A stretch of DNA of 64,000 nucleotides from NCBI RefSeq assembly GCF_001598255.1, contig NZ_BCYP01000007.1:84817-148816 (forward strand), given 5' to 3'. The translations under genes were made by a program, and so were the position numbers. Origin of the DNA: Mitsuaria chitosanitabida ATCC BAA-476 = NBRC 102408. GTDB lineage: Bacteria; Pseudomonadota; Gammaproteobacteria; Burkholderiales; Burkholderiaceae_C. Under the pieces are notes generated by a model that saw only the letters and a program-made list of their open reading frames with translations, searched no databases and was not told where the DNA came from. Positions 28,954-39,481 of the stretch are shown in pieces. How positions within the stretch are numbered: position 1 is the stretch's first letter; each line of letters starts with the position of its first letter.

Positions 28954-30777
28954 ATGAGCAAGCAAATCCGCAACATCGCCATCATCGCCCACGTCGACCA
29001 TGGCAAGACCACCATGGTGGACCAGCTCCTGCGTCAGAGCGGGACCTTCGCCGATCACGAGAAGGTCGTCGACACGGTGATGGACAACAACGCCATCGAA
29101 CGCGAGCGCGGCATCACCATCCTGGCCAAGAACTGCGCGGTCAGCTGGGAAGGCACCCACATCAACATCGTCGACACCCCGGGACACGCGGACTTCGGCG
29201 GTGAAGTCGAGCGCGCGCTGTCGATGGTCGACGGCGTGGTGCTGCTGATCGACGCCCAGGAAGGCCCGATGCCGCAGACGCGCTTCGTGACCAAGAAGGC
29301 GCTGGCGCTGGGCCTGAAGCCCATCGTCGTCGTGAACAAGGTCGACAAGCCGGGCGCCAAGCCCGACGCCGTCATCAACGCCGCCTTCGACCTGTTCGAC
29401 AAGCTGGGCGCCACCGACGAGCAGCTGGACTTCCCGGTCGTGTACGCCTCGGGCATCAACGGCTGGTCGTCGCTCGAAGAGGGCGCTCCGGGCGAGAAGT
29501 GGGGCGAGGACATGTCCGCCCTGTTCAACACCGTCCTGAAGCACGTCCCCGCGCAGAAGGGCGACCCGGCCGCGCCGCTGCAGCTGCAGATCTCCGCGCT
29601 GGACTTCTCGACCTTCGTCGGCCGCATCGGCGTGGGCCGCATCAGCCAGGGCACCCTGAAGCCGGCCATGGACGTGGTCGTGATGGAAGGTCCGGACGGC
29701 AAGACGACCAAGGGCCGCATCAACCAGGTGCTGACCTTCCAGGGTCTGGACCGCATGCAGACGAATGAAGCCGGCCCCGGCGACATCGTGCTGATCAACG
29801 GCATCGAGGACATCGGCATCGGCGTGACCGTGACCAGCCCGACCAATCCGGCGCCGCTGCCGATGCTGAAGGTCGACGAGCCGACGCTGACGATGAACTT
29901 CTGCGTCAACACCTCGCCGCTGGCGGGTCGCGAAGGCAAGTTCGTCACCAGCCGCCAGATCTGGGACCGCCTGCAGAAGGAACTGCAGCACAACGTCGCG
30001 CTGCGCGTGAAGGAAACCGACGAGGACGGCATCTTCGAGGTGTCGGGCCGCGGCGAACTGCACCTCACCATCCTGCTGGAGAACATGCGTCGTGAGGGCT
30101 ACGAGCTGGCCGTCTCCAAGCCGCGCGTGGTGTTCCAGGAAATCAACGGCGAGAAGTGCGAGCCGATCGAGCTGGTCACCGCCGACGTGGAAGAAGGCCA
30201 TCAGGGCGGCGTCATGCAGGCCCTGGGCGAGCGCAAGGGCGAGCTGGTCAACATGGAGCCGGACGGCCGTGGCCGTGTCCGCCTCGAGTACCGCATCCCG
30301 GCTCGCGGCCTGATCGGTTTCTCGAACGAGTTCCTGAACCTGACGCGCGGCTCGGGTCTGATCTCCAACATCTTCGACGGCTACGAGCCGCACAAGGGTG
30401 ACATCGCCGGTCGCAAGAACGGCGTGCTGATCTCGATGGACGCGGGTGAGATCTTCACCTACGCCCTGGGCAAGCTGGACGATCGCGGCCGCATGTTCGT
30501 GAAGCCGAACGACCCGGTCTACGAAGGCATGATCGTCGGCATCCACAGCCGCGATAACGACCTGGTCGTGAACGCGACCCGTACCAAGCAGCTGACCAAC
30601 TTCCGCGTCAGCGGCAAGGAAGACGCGATCAAGATCACGCCCCCGATCGAGCTGACCCTGGAGTACGGCGTCGAGTTCATCGAGGACGACGAACTGGTCG
30701 AGATCACGCCGAAGTCGGTGCGTCTGCGCAAGCGCCACCTGTCGGAGAACGAACGCAAGCGCGCGGCGCGTAGCTGA
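28954..30777 (+). CDS. typA: Ribosome-associated GTPase TypA/BipA
   Basis: A 607-residue translational GTPase involved in 50S assembly and stress or cold adaptation. G1 is AHVDHGKTT (residues 10-18), the switch region ERERGITI, G3 [10 protein letters not shown] and G4 NKVDK. EF-G-like domains III and V precede the TypA-specific C-terminal domain with [11 protein letters not shown] and [13 protein letters not shown] blocks. Length equals that of E. coli BipA (607). Following truB by 90 bases it may be co-transcribed. Several hairpins follow the stop. Confidence 0.98.
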   Translation: MSKQIRNIAIIAHVDHGKTTMVDQLLRQSGTFADHEKVVDTVMDNNAIERERGITILAKNCAVSWEGTHINIVDTPGHADFGGEVERALSMVDGVVLLIDAQEGPMPQTRFVTKKALALGLKPIVVVNKVDKPGAKPDAVINAAFDLFDKLGATDEQLDFPVVYASGINGWSSLEEGAPGEKWGEDMSALFNTVLKHVPAQKGDPAAPLQLQISALDFSTFVGRIGVGRISQGTLKPAMDVVVMEGPDGKTTKGRINQVLTFQGLDRMQTNEAGPGDIVLINGIEDIGIGVTVTSPTNPAPLPMLKVDEPTLTMNFCVNTSPLAGREGKFVTSRQIWDRLQKELQHNVALRVKETDEDGIFEVSGRGELHLTILLENMRREGYELAVSKPRVVFQEINGEKCEPIELVTADVEEGHQGGVMQALGERKGELVNMEPDGRGRVRLEYRIPARGLIGFSNEFLNLTRGSGLISNIFDGYEPHKGDIAGRKNGVLISMDAGEIFTYALGKLDDRGRMFVKPNDPVYEGMIVGIHSRDNDLVVNATRTKQLTNFRVSGKEDAIKITPPIELTLEYGVEFIEDDELVEITPKSVRLRKRHLSENERKRAARS

Positions 30778-30819
30778 CGCGACGCTCCGCGCGCAAGCGC
30801 GGAAGCAGTGGGCTCCCCC

Positions 30820-30929
30820 AGCCCCCTCCGAGAGGGGGCTCCAGCTTGAACTGGGCGCACCCTGACGGGTGCGGTGGGGGACGAAGGCTCAGACAAGAAC
30901 GCCCGATGCAGTGATGCATCGGGCGTTCT
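30820..30929 (+). terminator. Three consecutive hairpins downstream of typA
   Basis: AGCCCCCTC-CGA-GAGGGGGCT (30820-30840), CGCACCC-TGAC-GGGTGCG (30856-30873) and a 15-bp stem AGAACGCCCGATGCA/TGCATCGGGCGTTCT (30896-30929). The last is followed by GCTTTTG and is the probable terminator. The first two may be repeat-type hairpins or RNA-stabilising structures. Confidence 0.7.
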
Positions 30930-30966
30930 GCTTTTGTGGGCGGGCGTTGCCGCGCGGACGAAAAAA

Positions 30967-30987
30967 AGGCGACCCGAAGGGTCGCCT
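30967..30987 (-). terminator. Terminator of the PEP-CTERM protein gene
   Basis: Read on the minus strand, AGGCGACCC-TTC-GGGTCGCCT is followed by TTTTTT, a textbook rho-independent terminator 19 bases beyond the stop codon of the PEP-CTERM gene. Confidence 0.88.
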
Positions 30988-31005
30988 CTTGCGGAGCAGG
31001 GAGAC

Positions 31006-31821
31006 TCAGCGTTGCGCTTGCTTGCGTTGGCGGCGGATGCCCATCACGCCCAGCAGCGCGATGGAGGCCAGTGCCAGCGAGGCTGGTTCGGGGACCTTGA
31101 TCGTCGTCGTGGCGGTGCCTGCCACGGAGAACAGCTTCACGAAGTCGTAGCCGGCGAAGCTGGTGCCCAGGCCTTGCGTCAGACCGGTGGTCGTGCCGGC
31201 CGCGCCGGTCGGCGCGCCGCCCAGCTGCGAGTTGTAGGCGGTGATGATCCACCAGCTGGAGCTGATGTTCTGCGAGTTGATGGTCTTGGCGGTGCCCGTG
31301 ACCAGGTCCGCGTAGCTGCCCACCAGGCTCCAGCCGGAACCGGTCAGCGTCGAGGCGGTCTTGCCGGTGATGGTGTTGGCCACGTTCACGCCGGTCGTCG
31401 AGCCGGTGTAGGCCAGCACGGTGATGTCGCTGTCGTACTGCGACCAGCCCACGGTGACCTGCGTCAGCTTCACCAGGTCATCGAACTTCAGCAGGATCAG
31501 GTCTTGATAGCCGTAGTTGTCGATCGCGTGGTTGGGCGACTGCGAATCGCCGCTCGGCGCGGTGACGCCGAAGCCATTGCCCGAGTAGTAGGCCAGCGTG
31601 CTCTGCGCGAAGGCGCCGGTGCTGGAATACGCGCCGCCGCTGGTGTTGATCGCGGCCGAGTAGGCCGAGTACGACACGTTGGGCGCCGTGTCGCCGGTCT
31701 CGCTGCAATTGCTCACGCAGGTGCCGGCGGTCCAGGTCGAGAGCGCGTGCGCGCTCAGCGGCAGCACGCTGGCCAGCGCGACGACGGCGATGCCGATCAG
31801 ACGGGTGTGAAGTTGACGCAT
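31006..31821 (-). CDS. PEP-CTERM sorting domain surface protein (XDP1-like)
   Basis: A 271-residue exported protein with a Sec signal peptide (1-26, ending LPLSAHA). Its C-terminal sorting signal is VPEPASLALASIALL, then a Gly and RRQRK: the PEP motif, hydrophobic helix and basic tail cut by exosortase (XrtA/EpsH). The body is Ser/Thr/Gly-rich with a CVSNC pair near the start and GYQDLILLKFDDLVKLTQV in the middle. It loosely resembles exosortase-dependent surface protein XDP1, which I cannot confirm here. It would be processed at the inner membrane and moved to the cell surface or matrix. A good GAGGGAAC ribosome site, a sigma-54-type promoter and a terminator frame it as a monocistronic unit after prsT. 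Confidence 0.9.
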   Translation of the reverse strand: MRQLHTRLIGIAVVALASVLPLSAHALSTWTAGTCVSNCSETGDTAPNVSYSAYSAAINTSGGAYSSTGAFAQSTLAYYSGNGFGVTAPSGDSQSPNHAIDNYGYQDLILLKFDDLVKLTQVTVGWSQYDSDITVLAYTGSTTGVNVANTITGKTASTLTGSGWSLVGSYADLVTGTAKTINSQNISSSWWIITAYNSQLGGAPTGAAGTTTGLTQGLGTSFAGYDFVKLFSVAGTATTTIKVPEPASLALASIALLGVMGIRRQRKQAQR

Positions 31822-31877
31822 GGTGTTCCCTCGACGGTCCTGACCCGGGTGGGGCAGTTCTAAGTTGCCGACTTCAA

Positions 31878-31894
31878 AGCAAGGCCTGGGCCAG
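31878..31894 (-). promoter_or_regulatory. Sigma-54 (RpoN) promoter of the PEP-CTERM gene
   Basis: The minus strand reads CTGGCCCAGGCCTTGCT, matching the -24/-12 consensus YTGGCACGRNNNTTGCW at all defined positions except two, with exact GG-N10-GC spacing. The predicted start of transcription is near 31867, leaving a leader of about 45 bases with the ribosome site. In exosortase A organisms PEP-CTERM genes are known to be driven by RpoN with the PrsK/PrsR pair, which fits this site. Confidence 0.6.
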
Positions 31895-31919
31895 GCAACT
31901 CAAGTCTTTCAAGATCAAT

Positions 31920-31939
31920 GACTTGCGATGATGCAAGTC
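31920..31939. promoter_or_regulatory. Inverted repeat upstream of the sigma-54 promoter, candidate activator site
   Basis: A perfect dyad GACTTGC-N6-GCAAGTC lies about 26 bases upstream of the -24 element. A further half site, CAAGTC, occurs between them (about 31901-31906). Position and symmetry suit a site for an enhancer-binding protein such as PrsR, though it is closer to the promoter than most such sites. Confidence 0.45.
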
Positions 31940-31987
31940 GGTTTTCGTGACACGAATGTAAGTTTTTCTGACAAGCCGCTGCACCCT

Positions 31988-34792
31988 TCACCTGAGGGTC
32001 TGCCCGAGGGCCGCGGCCTCCTTGAGGCTGTCGAACGACTTGCTGCGCAGCGCCGCGTCCAGTTCTTCGCGGGCCTCGGCCTTGCGGCCCGCCTTGGCCA
32101 GCGCGGCCGCGAGGTGATAGCGGATGTCGGGGCTGCCCGGCTCGCGCAGACGCGCGTCGCGCAGCAGTTGCAGCGCGCGGTCCGCATTGCCGGCCAGGTG
32201 TTGCGCCCAGCCCGCGGTGTCGATCACCGCCGCATTGCGCGGATCCAGCGCCAGCGCCTTCTCCGCGGTCTGCGCCGCGGCCGCGGCATCGCCCTGGCGG
32301 ATCAGGGCATTGGCCAGGTTGTTGAGCGCCTCGACGTCGTCGGCCTTGAGCTTGAGCGCCGTCTCGTAGCTGCGCCGAGCGGCCGGATAGGCACCCGCCC
32401 GGGCCTGGGCGTCGCCCAGCGCCTTCCAGACCGCGAGGTCCTGGGGCCGGGTCTTGAGCCAGCGGTCGGCCAGGTCTTGCGCGCCACGGCCCGTCGGGTC
32501 CTGGCGGCCCAGCGCGCGCATCAGCGCCAGCAGGCTGCCGGTGGTGGGTTGCAGGTCATGCGCCTTGCGCAGTGCCTCGACGGCCTGCGCCGGCTGGTTG
32601 CGGGCCTGGGCGACGTCGGCCAGCAGCAGGTAGCCGGCGGCCTGCGTGGGCTGGAGCTGGACCACCATCCGGGCCTGCTTCTCCGCCTGCGCCGAGTTGC
32701 CCTGCTGCAGGGCGACGGTCGAGGCCAGCGACAGCGCGCCGACATGCTGGGGCGCCGCTTGCAGGGCCTTGTCCAGGCTGTAGGCCGCGCCGGCGGTGTC
32801 CCGGGCATCGAGCTGCAAAGCCGCGATCTGCGTCAGCGGATCCGGACCGAAGCCCGAGCGCCGCGTGGCGTTGGCCAGCGTGGCGCGGGCGCCCGCCAGG
32901 TCGCGGTTGGCCAGCTGCGCGCGGGCATAGGTGGTCATGGTCTGCGGGTCGTCCGGCGCCTTGGCGAGCAGCTTCTTCGCCGCTTCCAGCGCCGGCCCCG
33001 GCTGGTCCCGCTTGAGCAGCCAGGCCACGAGCGCCAGGTCGGCGCGGGTGTTGCGGGGGCCGCTCATGTCGGCCGCCTTGGCCAGCCAGCGCTGCACCTC
33101 GGCCGGCTTGCCGCGCGCCTCGTTCAGCAGCGCCATCTCGTAGAGGGCGTCGACGTTGTGCTCGTCGGCCTTGATCAGCGCGTCCAGCCGCGCCTGCGCG
33201 GCGTCGAACTGCCGCTGGGCGATCTCGATGCGGGCCAGGCCCAGCTTGGCGTCCACCAGCGAGGGGTCGAGCTGCGCCGCCTGCTGATAGGCCTCCCGCG
33301 CGCCGTTCAGGTCCTTGGCGCCGCGTCGCGCCAGGCCCAGCATCAGCCAGGCGCTGGGATTCTTCGCGTTCTGCTTGACCAGGCGTTCGGCGACCGACAC
33401 GGCCTTGGCCGTCTGGCCGCCGCGCAGGTAGAGCGTGGCCAGCGCCATGCCGGCGTAGTTCTGGCGCGGGTCGCGCTGGAACGCCTTCTCGAGCTCCGCG
33501 ACCGCGCCACCGGACTGGCCCCCGCGCATCAGCGAGATGCCCAGCGCGGTGTGGAACTCGGGCGCGTCGCGGGTGCGCAGCGCCTCCTGCATCAGCGAGG
33601 CCGCGCGGGCGTGCCGCCCCTGCGCCATCTGCAGCGAGGCCATCATGACCAGCGCCTGGCCGTCGCCGGGGAAGGCCTTCAGGTAGGCCTCCAGCACCTC
33701 GCCGGCGCGCTCCAGGTTGGGCTCGGCCACGTAGACCTGCGCCAGCAGCTTGGACATCGGGCTGTTGGGCGTCTGGCGCTGGGCGTACTCGAGGTAGGGC
33801 TTGGCCTTCTCCATCTGGCCCAGGCCGTAATGGGCCAGGCCGTTCAGCATCAGCGCCTGCGGCCGGAAGCGGATGAACTCGATGGGCACCGGGTCCAGCT
33901 GCTCGGTGACCGCCTTGAGCCCGGCCCGCGCGGTGGCGGCGTCGCCGCGGCGCTCGGCCAGCACGGCGTTCAGGTAGAGCGCGCGCGGCTCGGTCGGCGC
34001 CAGCTTGAGCAGAGCTTGCACCTGGGCCAGCGCGTCGGCGTCGCGGTTCATGTCCAGCAGCAGGCCGGCGCGGGCGAGTTGCGCGTCGATGTGGCGCGGG
34101 TCCGCGGCGATCGCGCGCTCGTAGCCCTTGAGCGCCTCGTCGAGCCGGCCCTGCACGTGCGGCACGGTGGCGCGCTGGTAGAGCGCCTCGGCGTTGGCCG
34201 GCTGGAACTTGAGCGCCTGGTCGGCGGCCAGGGCGGCCTTGTCGAACTGGCGCGCGCGCAGGCGCAGCGGCACTTCGGCCAGCCAGGTGTCGGCGTTGTC
34301 CGGCGGGATCGCGCGCGCGGCGTCGATCTGGGTCTGCGCGCGGGCGGGATCGCCCATGTCGGCGTAGGCGGCGGCCCGCACCAGCAGCACGGCCTTGCGC
34401 ACGTCGTCGGGCAGGCCCTCGGGCACCAGCGCCGGCAGCTTGAAGACCTCGGCCTGCTTGCCCTGCGCGACCAGCGCCTGCGCCAGCGGCAGGGCCACCT
34501 CGGCCCGGTTGATGCCCTGGGAGAGCGCCTCGTTGAACTCGATCTCGGCCGCGGCGGCCTCGCTGCGCGACAGCAGCGCCTTGCCCAGCAGCACGTGCAC
34601 GGTCAGCATCCGCGCGTCCTGCTGGAGCGCGTTCTTGAGCTGGAGGATGGCGCCGTCGACGTCCTTGCGCTCGAAGCGCTTGAGCGCGTCCTCGTAGTAG
34701 CGCGAGGCCTGGGCGCTGTCGGCCTGCGCGAACGTGGCGCCCAGCGCCAGCACCGCGGCGGTCGGCACCGCGAGCCATCGGCGAATCGTCAT
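31988..34792 (-). CDS. prsT: PEP-CTERM system TPR-repeat protein PrsT
   Basis: A 934-residue exported protein made almost entirely of tandem TPR helical hairpins (about 20-25 copies, with repeating A-x-x-x-Y/L and P-x-x patterns), typical of TIGR02917 in exosortase A organisms. The start chosen is ATG 34792 (MTIRRWLAV), which gives a clean Sec signal ending FAQA. An in-frame ATG further upstream adds only a poor, polar extension. The family is often called a lipoprotein, yet this protein has no cysteine at all, so it cannot be lipidated. It probably scaffolds export or polysaccharide machinery in the periplasm. It sits directly upstream of a PEP-CTERM substrate gene. Confidence 0.85.
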   Translation of the reverse strand: MTIRRWLAVPTAAVLALGATFAQADSAQASRYYEDALKRFERKDVDGAILQLKNALQQDARMLTVHVLLGKALLSRSEAAAAEIEFNEALSQGINRAEVALPLAQALVAQGKQAEVFKLPALVPEGLPDDVRKAVLLVRAAAYADMGDPARAQTQIDAARAIPPDNADTWLAEVPLRLRARQFDKAALAADQALKFQPANAEALYQRATVPHVQGRLDEALKGYERAIAADPRHIDAQLARAGLLLDMNRDADALAQVQALLKLAPTEPRALYLNAVLAERRGDAATARAGLKAVTEQLDPVPIEFIRFRPQALMLNGLAHYGLGQMEKAKPYLEYAQRQTPNSPMSKLLAQVYVAEPNLERAGEVLEAYLKAFPGDGQALVMMASLQMAQGRHARAASLMQEALRTRDAPEFHTALGISLMRGGQSGGAVAELEKAFQRDPRQNYAGMALATLYLRGGQTAKAVSVAERLVKQNAKNPSAWLMLGLARRGAKDLNGAREAYQQAAQLDPSLVDAKLGLARIEIAQRQFDAAQARLDALIKADEHNVDALYEMALLNEARGKPAEVQRWLAKAADMSGPRNTRADLALVAWLLKRDQPGPALEAAKKLLAKAPDDPQTMTTYARAQLANRDLAGARATLANATRRSGFGPDPLTQIAALQLDARDTAGAAYSLDKALQAAPQHVGALSLASTVALQQGNSAQAEKQARMVVQLQPTQAAGYLLLADVAQARNQPAQAVEALRKAHDLQPTTGSLLALMRALGRQDPTGRGAQDLADRWLKTRPQDLAVWKALGDAQARAGAYPAARRSYETALKLKADDVEALNNLANALIRQGDAAAAAQTAEKALALDPRNAAVIDTAGWAQHLAGNADRALQLLRDARLREPGSPDIRYHLAAALAKAGRKAEAREELDAALRSKSFDSLKEAAALGQTLR

Positions 34793-34954
34793 GTGTCCCC
34801 CCATCCCCAGCCGTCCTCGTGTCATGTGTCGTCGCGCAAATGCGAGCAGGGCACGAGGCCCTGCGATGCGCGCCCGCGATCGTCGCGCGAGCCGGCGTTC
34901 CGCGGTGCCCCTCGAACAGGGGCCCGGGCACGCCTGGACGGGGGTTTTCGCGAC

Positions 34955-35449
34955 TTACTTCCGGTAGTTGTCGAAGCTCAGCGGCAGGTCGGACAGGTCC
35001 TTGCGCAGCACGGCCTGGGCGGCCTGCAGGTCGTCGGTGGACTTGCCGGTGATGCGCACGATGTCGCCCTCGATCTGGGCCTGCACCTTGAGCTTGCTGT
35101 TCTTGATCGCCGCGACGACCTTCTTGGCCTCGGGGGCGTCCAGGCCGTTCTTGATCTTGTAGACCTGCTTGACGCGGTCGCCGCCCAGCTTCTCGATCTT
35201 CTCCTGCTTGTCGACGAAGCCCAGCACGATGCCCTGCTTGGTCAGCTTGGCGTAGAGCACGCCCTCGATCTGCTCGAGCTGGAACTCGGCGTCGCCGGTG
35301 GCGTGGATTTCCTTCTCCTTGTCCTTCCATTCGATCGAGGCGCTGGTGCCCTTGAAGTCGAAGCGGGTGGAGATCTCCTTCTCGCTGGCGTCCACGCTGT
35401 TGCGGACCTTGACCATGTCGGGCTCGAGGACGGTATCGAAGCTGGGCAT
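34955..35449 (-). CDS. yajQ: YajQ family (UPF0234) nucleotide/cyclic-di-GMP-binding protein
   Basis: A 164-residue cytoplasmic protein with the family start PSFDTVLEPDMVKVRN, then RFDFKGTSASIEW, KQGIVLGFVDKQ and the C-terminal DLPLSFDNYRK. YajQ proteins have two ferredoxin-like domains. Some (Xanthomonas, Pseudomonas) bind cyclic di-GMP and act with LysR regulators. Start ATG 35449 is divergent from murB about 100 bases away. Its closeness to the PEP-CTERM genes may be coincidental. Confidence 0.95.
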   Translation of the reverse strand: MPSFDTVLEPDMVKVRNSVDASEKEISTRFDFKGTSASIEWKDKEKEIHATGDAEFQLEQIEGVLYAKLTKQGIVLGFVDKQEKIEKLGGDRVKQVYKIKNGLDAPEAKKVVAAIKNSKLKVQAQIEGDIVRITGKSTDDLQAAQAVLRKDLSDLPLSFDNYRK

Positions 35450-35552
35450 CGTGTGTGCTTTCGTTGTGGGGGAGTGCGGGCCGGTCGCGGCGCGTGCGAA
35501 CGAAGGTTCGGGGCGGGACCGGTGGCCGAGGGATATGGGCGAGAATTCTGCC

Positions 35553-36626
35553 ATGCAGTCCTCCTCCGCTCACCCCACCTCGAATGACCGCCGCGAGGGG
35601 CTGGTCATCGAGACCGACGTCAATCTCAAGCCCTACAACACCTTCGGCCTGCCCGCGACCGCGCGCCGCCTGGTGCGCATCCGCGAGGAGCTGGACGTGC
35701 GGCGGGTGGTCGACCATCCCGAGCTCGGCCGCGCGCCGAAGTTCGTGCTGGGCGGAGGCTCGAACCTGGTGCTGACGCGCGACATGGACGCGGTGGTGCT
35801 GAAGATGGAGATCCCCGGCCTGCGCGTCGAGGAACGCGAGGACTGCTGGATCGTCGAGGCCGGCGCCGGGGTGACCTGGCACGACGCGGTGGCCTGGTCC
35901 CTGGAGCAGGGCGTGCCCGGCCTGGAGAACATGGCGCTGATCCCCGGCACCGTGGGCGCGGCGCCCGTGCAGAACATCGGCGCCTACGGCGTGGAGCTCA
36001 AGGACCGGCTGGAGAGCGTCGACGTGGTGGACCTGACGACGGGCCGCCGCGTGGAACTGCCCGCCGCGGTGTGCCGCTTCGGCTACCGCGACAGCGTCTT
36101 CAAGCAGACGGGCTATGGCGGCCTGGCCGGCAAGAGCGTGATCACCAAGGTGCGCCTGCGCTGCCCCAAGCCCTGGCAGCCGTTGCTGGGCTACCTGGAC
36201 ATCGAGCGCAAGATGGGCGAGACCGGCATCGCCGCGCCCGACGCGCGTCAGGTCTTCGAGTGGGTCTGCGAGATCCGCCGCGCCAAGCTGCCGGACCCGG
36301 CGCGCATCGGCAACGCGGGCAGCTTCTTCAAGAACCCGGTGGTGAGCGCGGAGCAATGCCGCGACATCATCAGCCGCGACCCGCACATCGTGCATTACCC
36401 GATGGCCGACGGCAGCTTCAAGCTGGCCGCCGGCTGGTTGATCGATGCCTGCGGCTGGAAGGGCAAGAGCGTCGGCGGCGCCGGCGTCTACGAGAAGCAG
36501 GCGCTGGTGCTGGTCAACCGCGGCGAGGCCCGCGGGGCCGAGGTCGTGACGCTGTCGCGGGCGATCCAGGAAAGCGTCTACGGCCGCTTCGGCATCCGGC
36601 TCGAACCGGAGCCGGTCGTCATCTGA
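35553..36626 (+). CDS. murB: UDP-N-acetylenolpyruvoylglucosamine reductase
   Basis: A 357-residue FAD enzyme that reduces UDP-GlcNAc-enolpyruvate with NADPH to UDP-MurNAc in peptidoglycan synthesis. Recognisable blocks are LKPYNTFGLPATAR, the FAD-binding FVLGGGSNLVLT, IPGTVGAAPVQNIGAYG, GYRDSVFK with the Tyr and Arg of the site, GNAGSFFKNPVV with the catalytic Ser, and AGWLIDACGWKG. The ATG 35553 start gives the domain its usual N-terminus; longer frames upstream overlap yajQ. It converges with the kinase gene with only 16 bases between. Confidence 0.97.
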   Translation: MQSSSAHPTSNDRREGLVIETDVNLKPYNTFGLPATARRLVRIREELDVRRVVDHPELGRAPKFVLGGGSNLVLTRDMDAVVLKMEIPGLRVEEREDCWIVEAGAGVTWHDAVAWSLEQGVPGLENMALIPGTVGAAPVQNIGAYGVELKDRLESVDVVDLTTGRRVELPAAVCRFGYRDSVFKQTGYGGLAGKSVITKVRLRCPKPWQPLLGYLDIERKMGETGIAAPDARQVFEWVCEIRRAKLPDPARIGNAGSFFKNPVVSAEQCRDIISRDPHIVHYPMADGSFKLAAGWLIDACGWKGKSVGGAGVYEKQALVLVNRGEARGAEVVTLSRAIQESVYGRFGIRLEPEPVVI

Positions 36627-36642
36627 TCGGGCGCGGGCGGCC

Positions 36643-38604
<1,962 letters not shown>

Positions 38605-38606
38605 GC

Positions 38607-39137
38607 TCAACGCAGCTCCAGGCTGGTCAGCTGCCACGCGGAGCGGCCGTAGTAGACGCTGTTGCGCAGCTCCGCATGGCTGTCGAAGGGATAGATCAGG
38701 AACAGCGGTCCCTTGTCCCGCACCGCCATGGGCTTGTCGTCCAGCAGCCGCGCGACGATCACGTCGTAGCGGCGCGCGTCCTCGACGGGGACCATGACGC
38801 GGTAGTCGTTGAGCGCGCGCGCCTCGATGAGGCGGCCCTGGGCGCCCGCCTGGGCCAGCACGTCGCGCAGCAGCGGGCCGGTGAACTTGCGCGCGCCCGG
38901 ATACCAGGGCGTCTGCGTGCTGAAGCTGACCTGCGGCAGCTTCTCCAGCATGGCCATGTCGAAGACGGCGCGCCCGTCGCGGTTGGCATGGCGCAGCGCG
39001 CCCCCGATGCTCAGCACGACGGGGCCGGCGGGCTCGGTCAGCGGCTGCTCGGCCTGTCGCGCGAGGGCGGGCGGAGCGATCGTCAGGACACAGGTGAGCA
39101 GCCCCAGCAACAGGGCGGAACGGCGCGCGGTCGGCAT
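38607..39137 (-). CDS. Periplasmic molybdopterin-binding-fold protein, probably non-catalytic, coupled to the kinase
   Basis: A 176-residue secreted protein from ATG 39137 with a signal peptide (1-25, ending PALA). The body resembles the oxidoreductase molybdopterin-binding (sulfite oxidase-like) fold: TPWYPGARKFTGPLLRDVLAQAG, RALNDYRVMVPVEDARRYDVIVA, and a C-terminal RNSVYYGRSAWQLTSLELR split. Crucially the mature protein has no cysteine, while the catalytic family needs one to hold molybdenum; the position near FSTQTPW is Ser/Thr. I infer that it is a ligand- or redox-sensing partner rather than an enzyme. The histidine kinase follows after 2 bases. Confidence 0.75.
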   Translation of the reverse strand: MPTARRSALLLGLLTCVLTIAPPALARQAEQPLTEPAGPVVLSIGGALRHANRDGRAVFDMAMLEKLPQVSFSTQTPWYPGARKFTGPLLRDVLAQAGAQGRLIEARALNDYRVMVPVEDARRYDVIVARLLDDKPMAVRDKGPLFLIYPFDSHAELRNSVYYGRSAWQLTSLELR

Positions 39138-39481
39138 GGACGGAACGGGGAGGGCGGCGCCCGCTTCGTGGGCGGCGCGGCTATCGGTGAAAGCCCGCAT
39201 GCTACGCGCGGGACCCCGGCGCACGATCCCCGGGCACCACCCGATTGATGGGGCACGAGTCGGATTTCCACCACAGTGACGCGCCGCGCGGCCTCGGGCA
39301 TGAGCCGCAAGGCCCATGGGCAGGCCTCGACCGTCGCACACCGGTGCGACGGGGCGTGGGCGCATGGCGGTCGGTCTGACGCGCGAGGCTCGGGACCTCC
39401 CCGGATCCTGTCGCTGCGGCGACAAGCCCGGCACGGCGCCAGTCGGAAGATGGTTCCAAACAAAGACAGGAGACACAACCG
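39138..39481. other. Divergent intergenic region between the sensor operon and the acyl-CoA ligase gene
   Basis: 344 bases between two divergent genes. No coding frame with a plausible product is seen. It holds several short GC-rich dyads (for example TGTCGC-TGCG-GCGACA near 39410) and a ribosome site ACAGGAGAC just before ATG 39482. I could not assign a promoter. Confidence 0.5.

Noticed and set aside
31928..35587. A plus-strand frame of about 1219 codons opposite prsT and yajQ
   Set aside because: Antisense shadow with repetitive Arg/Gln/Leu composition; prsT and yajQ are clearly real.
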